A DNA stretch of 64,000 bases from Pseudomonas silvicola (GTDB lineage: Bacteria; Pseudomonadota; Gammaproteobacteria; Pseudomonadales; Pseudomonadaceae), in NCBI RefSeq assembly GCF_026651855.1, contig NZ_CP093280.1, positions 7,400,501-7,464,500 of the forward strand, written 5' to 3'. The translations under genes were made by a program, and so were the position numbers. The notes beneath the pieces are model-generated. The model ran no database searches. It saw only the letters and a program-made list of their open reading frames with translations, and was not told where the DNA came from. This document shows, in pieces, positions 60,586-64,000 of this stretch (position 1 is its first letter; each line of letters begins with the position of its first letter).

Positions 60586-61526
60586 GCCAGTTCAACCCTC
60601 AAGTCGCCGAACAGGCGGTGCAATGGCTGCTGGCGATGCACGAGGCGCCTCTGGCAGCCGAGGGCCAGCAGCGCTTCGAACGGTGGCTGGCGAGCGATGG
60701 CGAGCATCGACGGGCATGGGAACATATCCAGGGCGTCAACCGCCGCCTGCGCGGTGTCGATGCGCCCCTGGCCCATGCGGCCCTGAACGCGCCGCACTTG
60801 GCAGGCCGGCGGCAGGCGTTGAAATACCTGTTGGTGGTGGCCATGGGCGGCACGGTCGCGCTGGCACTCGACCGCCAGGACGTGCTGCCACCGTTGGTGG
60901 CCGACCTGCGCAGCCCGGTGGGCGAGCGGCGGCACCTGTCCCTGAGCGACGGCAGCCAGTTGCAACTCAACACAGCCAGCGCCGTCAACCTGAGTTTCGA
61001 CGAGCGGCAACGCCGGGTGCGCCTGCTCGAAGGCGAGCTGCAACTCGATAGCCCTCCAGGCCACCGCCCCCTGCTGGTGCAAACAGCGCAGGGCCTGATC
61101 ACCGCACACGGCGGGCGGGTGAACGTGCGCCAGCTCAAGCACCGTACCCGGGTAGCAGTACTCAGCGGTAACGCGCAAGTTGCCCCCAGCCGGTCGGTGG
61201 GTTACCCACTGAGCCTTGAGCAAGGCCAGCAGGTGGAATTCGACGACCACCATTGGCGCCCCCCCATGGCCATGGATGCCAACAGCAGTGCCTGGGCCGA
61301 CGGCATGCTGGTGGCATCGCACATGCGCCTGGCAGATTTCCTCGGCGAGTTGTCCCGGTACCGACGGGGCGAGCTGAGCTGCGCAGACGAGGTCGCCGAC
61401 CTGCTGATTTCCGGCAGCTACCCACTGGCCGACAGCGAACGGATCCTCGACTTGCTGGAAGTGGCCCTGCCAGTGCGGGTAAGGCGCTTCACACGCTTCT
61501 GGGTGACGGTGCAGGCACGGGCCTGA
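60582..61526 (+). CDS. fecR: FecR anti-sigma / sigma regulator
   Basis: A 314-residue inner-membrane protein starting at GTG that overlaps the fecI stop by 4 bases. The N-terminal cytoplasmic DUF4880 domain (AVQWLLAMHEAPL, HRRAWEHIQGVNRRL) binds FecI; one membrane helix lies near residues 82-95; the periplasmic FecR domain (RHLSLSDGSQLQLNTASAV) senses the FecA signalling domain. Confidence 0.92.
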   Translation: MSQFNPQVAEQAVQWLLAMHEAPLAAEGQQRFERWLASDGEHRRAWEHIQGVNRRLRGVDAPLAHAALNAPHLAGRRQALKYLLVVAMGGTVALALDRQDVLPPLVADLRSPVGERRHLSLSDGSQLQLNTASAVNLSFDERQRRVRLLEGELQLDSPPGHRPLLVQTAQGLITAHGGRVNVRQLKHRTRVAVLSGNAQVAPSRSVGYPLSLEQGQQVEFDDHHWRPPMAMDANSSAWADGMLVASHMRLADFLGELSRYRRGELSCADEVADLLISGSYPLADSERILDLLEVALPVRVRRFTRFWVTVQARA

Positions 61527-61624
61527 TGGCGATTTGCGCCCCGTTGAAAAATACATGAGCCGTTTTCCGATCTCGCGTGACAGAGAGGGTAAATCCCCCT
61601 TGCCGACTCTCTGAAGGATCCCGC

Positions 61625-63961
61625 ATGCCCTCGCACCTCACGCCCATGGCTCGTACCTTGCGCCAATTGCTGCTGGGCGCCAGCCTGACCCTGGCCACCT
61701 TGCCCGAGGCGATGGCCGCGCAAGCCGCGCGCACCTACCACATCGCTCCAGAGTCGCTGGAAAGCGCCCTGAACCAGTTTGGCCGTGAAGCCGGAATCCT
61801 CGTTTCGTTCGGCTCACAGGTGACCCAGGGCCTGACCAGCCGCGGCCTTGAAGGCAGCTACAGCGTTGAACAAGGCCTGGCGGCACTGCTGCAAGGCACT
61901 GGCCTGCGCGCCAAGGCGCAAGGCAACAATGCCTACAGCCTGGAGGCCGCCACGCCGGTAGGCACCGTGGAGCTTGGCACCTCGGCCGTGGTCGGCGACT
62001 GGTTGGGCACCGCTGACGCCAGCAATGTTTTCGAACACCCGGGCGGCCGGGACGTGGTACGCCGCGAGGAATTCGAGCGTGCCGGCGCCACCAGCGCCCG
62101 TGAGGTGCTCAACCGCATTCCCGGCGTGAACGCCCCCGACAACAACGGCACCGGCAGCCATGACATGGCCATGAACTTCGGTATCCGTGGCCTCAACCCG
62201 CGGCTGGCCACCCGCTCCACAGTGCTGATGGACGGCATTCCCGTGCCCTTCGCCCCCTATGGCCAGCCGCAACTGTCATTCGCCCCGATCAGCATGGGCA
62301 ACATGGACGCAGTGGACGTGGTGCGTGGCGGCGGTGCCGTGCGGTACGGCCCGCAAAACGTGGGCGGCATCGTCAACTTCGTGACCCGCGCCATTCCCCA
62401 GGAAGCCAGCGTCAAGGGCGGCTTCCAGACCGAGACCAGCCCGCGCTCCAGCCATGACGGCTTCAAGACCAGCGCCAACCTGCTGGCCGGTGGCACCAAT
62501 GACAACGGCCTGGGCGGCGCCCTGCTCTACTCCGGTACCCGTGGCGGTGACTGGCGCGAGCACAGCGACACCCGGATCGACGACCTGATCCTCAAGGGCA
62601 ACTACCAGATCGACGAGGCCAACAGCCTGAACGCCGAAGCCCAGTACTACGACGGCGAAGCGGACATGCCCGGCGGCCTGAGCAGTGCCGCCTACGACGC
62701 CAACCCCTACCAGTCCACACGCCCCAGCGACAAATTCTGGGGCCGGCGTAGCATGTTCAACGTTGGCTACCGTTACCAGCAGGATGCCCGCGAGTTCACC
62801 GCCAATACCTTCTTCACCAAGACCCTGCGCAGTGGTTACCTGGACCAGGGCAGCTTCCTGTCACTGTCGCCACGCGAGTATTGGGTTCGCGGGCTGGAAA
62901 CGCACCTTTCCCAAGGCTTCGCGCTGGGCGACAGCTGGCACGAGGTGGGCCTGGGGTACCGGTACATCAACGAGGCCAGCCACGAACTGCGCTACCGCGC
63001 GCCCGTCAGCGCCGGCCAATTGCCCACCACCGACAGCACCAATGACCGCGACACCCGGGGCGGCACCACGGCCAATGCGTTCTCGCTGGACGACCGTATC
63101 GACATAGGCAAGTGGACCTTCACCCCGGGCATCCGCTACGAAATGATTGATTCGCAGCAGAACAACAACCTCAGCCACGTCAAATACCAGGGCGACTACA
63201 ACACGGCACTGCCTGCGTTGAACGTGCTGTACCACGCCACCGAGAACTGGAACCTGTACGCCAACACCGAAGGCTCGTTTGGCGCCGTGCAGTACAGCCA
63301 GATGCCCAACCGCGTGGCCGGTGGCGAAGTGAAACCGGAAAAGGCCCGCACCTGGGAAGTGGGTACACGCTATGACAACGGCAACCTGCGCGCGGAGCTG
63401 GGTCTGTTCCTGATCAATTTCAACAACCAGTACGACAGCAACCAGACCAACGACACCGTGATCGCCCGTGGCAAGACCCGCCACCAGGGCGTCGAGACCA
63501 GCGTGCACTATGCCCTGGACGGCTTGACTCCCGCCCTGGCCGGTTTTGACGTGTACGCCACCTACGCCTATTTGGACGCGACCATCCGCGAAGACGGCCC
63601 CAACAAGGGCAACCAGGTGCCGTTCTCGTCCAGGCACAAGGGCACGCTGGGTATGGGTTATACCGAGGGACCCTGGAAGCTGAACCTGGACAGCAGCTAC
63701 CAGAGCAGCCAGTTCGCCGACAACGAAAACACCCGTGCCGAAAGCGCCGACGGCAGCACCGGACGCATCCCGGGATACGTGCTGTTCAATTCTCGCGCCG
63801 CGTATGATTTCGGCCCACAGCTGTCGAACCTGAACGTGGCGGTAGGGGTGAAAAATATCTTCAACCACGAGTATTTCACCCGCTCCTACGATGACAACAA
63901 CAAGGGCAAATACGTGGGCGAGCCGCGTACGGTTTACCTGCAGACATCTGTCGCATTCTGA
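61625..63961 (+). CDS. fecA: TonB-dependent ferric citrate receptor FecA
   Basis: A 778-residue outer-membrane receptor for iron-loaded dicitrate. The signal peptide is cut after AMA (about residue 33). The N-terminal signalling (STN) domain begins YHIAPESLESALNQFGREAG, then a TonB-box region near TSAVVGDW, the plug (SAREVLNRIPGVNAPDNNGT) and a 22-strand barrel ending in F. Long stretches (GSHDMAMNFGIRGLNPRL, STVLMDGIPVPFAPYGQPQL) are near identical to E. coli FecA, supporting citrate as ligand. GAAGGATC precedes the ATG at 61625. No fecBCDE genes are visible before the window ends. Confidence 0.95.
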   Translation: MPSHLTPMARTLRQLLLGASLTLATLPEAMAAQAARTYHIAPESLESALNQFGREAGILVSFGSQVTQGLTSRGLEGSYSVEQGLAALLQGTGLRAKAQGNNAYSLEAATPVGTVELGTSAVVGDWLGTADASNVFEHPGGRDVVRREEFERAGATSAREVLNRIPGVNAPDNNGTGSHDMAMNFGIRGLNPRLATRSTVLMDGIPVPFAPYGQPQLSFAPISMGNMDAVDVVRGGGAVRYGPQNVGGIVNFVTRAIPQEASVKGGFQTETSPRSSHDGFKTSANLLAGGTNDNGLGGALLYSGTRGGDWREHSDTRIDDLILKGNYQIDEANSLNAEAQYYDGEADMPGGLSSAAYDANPYQSTRPSDKFWGRRSMFNVGYRYQQDAREFTANTFFTKTLRSGYLDQGSFLSLSPREYWVRGLETHLSQGFALGDSWHEVGLGYRYINEASHELRYRAPVSAGQLPTTDSTNDRDTRGGTTANAFSLDDRIDIGKWTFTPGIRYEMIDSQQNNNLSHVKYQGDYNTALPALNVLYHATENWNLYANTEGSFGAVQYSQMPNRVAGGEVKPEKARTWEVGTRYDNGNLRAELGLFLINFNNQYDSNQTNDTVIARGKTRHQGVETSVHYALDGLTPALAGFDVYATYAYLDATIREDGPNKGNQVPFSSRHKGTLGMGYTEGPWKLNLDSSYQSSQFADNENTRAESADGSTGRIPGYVLFNSRAAYDFGPQLSNLNVAVGVKNIFNHEYFTRSYDDNNKGKYVGEPRTVYLQTSVAF

Positions 63962-64000
63962 CGGCCCACCGCCCGGTCCTGCAGGCCCAGATGCGCGATG

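Overview
The window is a piece of Pseudomonas chromosome, most likely from the P. putida group. The evidence is the high GC content, the codon use, near-exact Pseudomonas versions of many proteins (EstB of 218 residues, AlgD with Cys268, AlgI with His322, Alg44 with R17/R21/D44/S46), REP-type hairpins and the alginate gene order algD-8-44-K-E-G-X-L-I-J-F-A. I see no plasmid, phage or insertion-sequence genes, no CRISPR array and no tRNA or rRNA gene.

Layout. 1-718 is a gene-free block dominated by a very long inverted repeat. 719-5565 holds lptG and lptF (minus strand, lipopolysaccharide export), then pepA, holC and a small unknown gene. 5698-11468 holds valS, a 5'-truncated rlmF remnant, hupN, yejK and a membrane-anchored glutaredoxin-like gene. 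11469-18770 looks accessory: three cysteine-rich exported paralogues of halovibrin type, a glutathione transferase with an extra C-terminal domain, a GIY-YIG protein, an NTF2-like protein, a CynX/NimT-type exporter and a GntR regulator. 18867-23029 is the general amino-acid ABC importer aapJQMP. 23507-30986 holds estB, rhlB, moaCDE, a PIN-PhoH ATPase, a polysaccharide deacetylase with a degenerate active site, and yaaA.

30987-48115 is the complete alginate operon: an 829-base AT-rich leader, then precursor synthesis (AlgA, AlgD), polymerisation under c-di-GMP control (Alg8, Alg44), the periplasmic and outer-membrane passage (AlgK, AlgE, AlgX), epimerisation (AlgG), lysis of stray polymer (AlgL) and O-acetylation (AlgI, AlgJ, AlgF, AlgX). 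Three strong intercistronic hairpins (after algD, after algL and before algA) divide it. 48280-50338 holds small unknown genes, a short-chain dehydrogenase and a dead HicB antitoxin embedded in repeats. 50340-50590 is a strongly folded non-coding block.

50659-56580 is an AaeAXB-like efflux system with a NodT-type outer-membrane lipoprotein and a divergent LysR regulator, followed by a 2-hydroxyacid reductase. 57728-63961 is an iron locus: a DUF3325/PepSY/DUF3649 membrane reductase module, a Fur-box-like site, and the divergent fecI-fecR-fecA citrate-iron signalling and uptake genes.

The items most worth a second look are the three-gene halovibrin-like cluster, the nested-hairpin element at 50340-50590, the dead hicB, the rlmF truncation at a hairpin, the deacetylase with altered metal ligands, and the hairpin-partitioned alginate operon. 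All calls rest on reading the sequence and on memory of the families. No database search was run.
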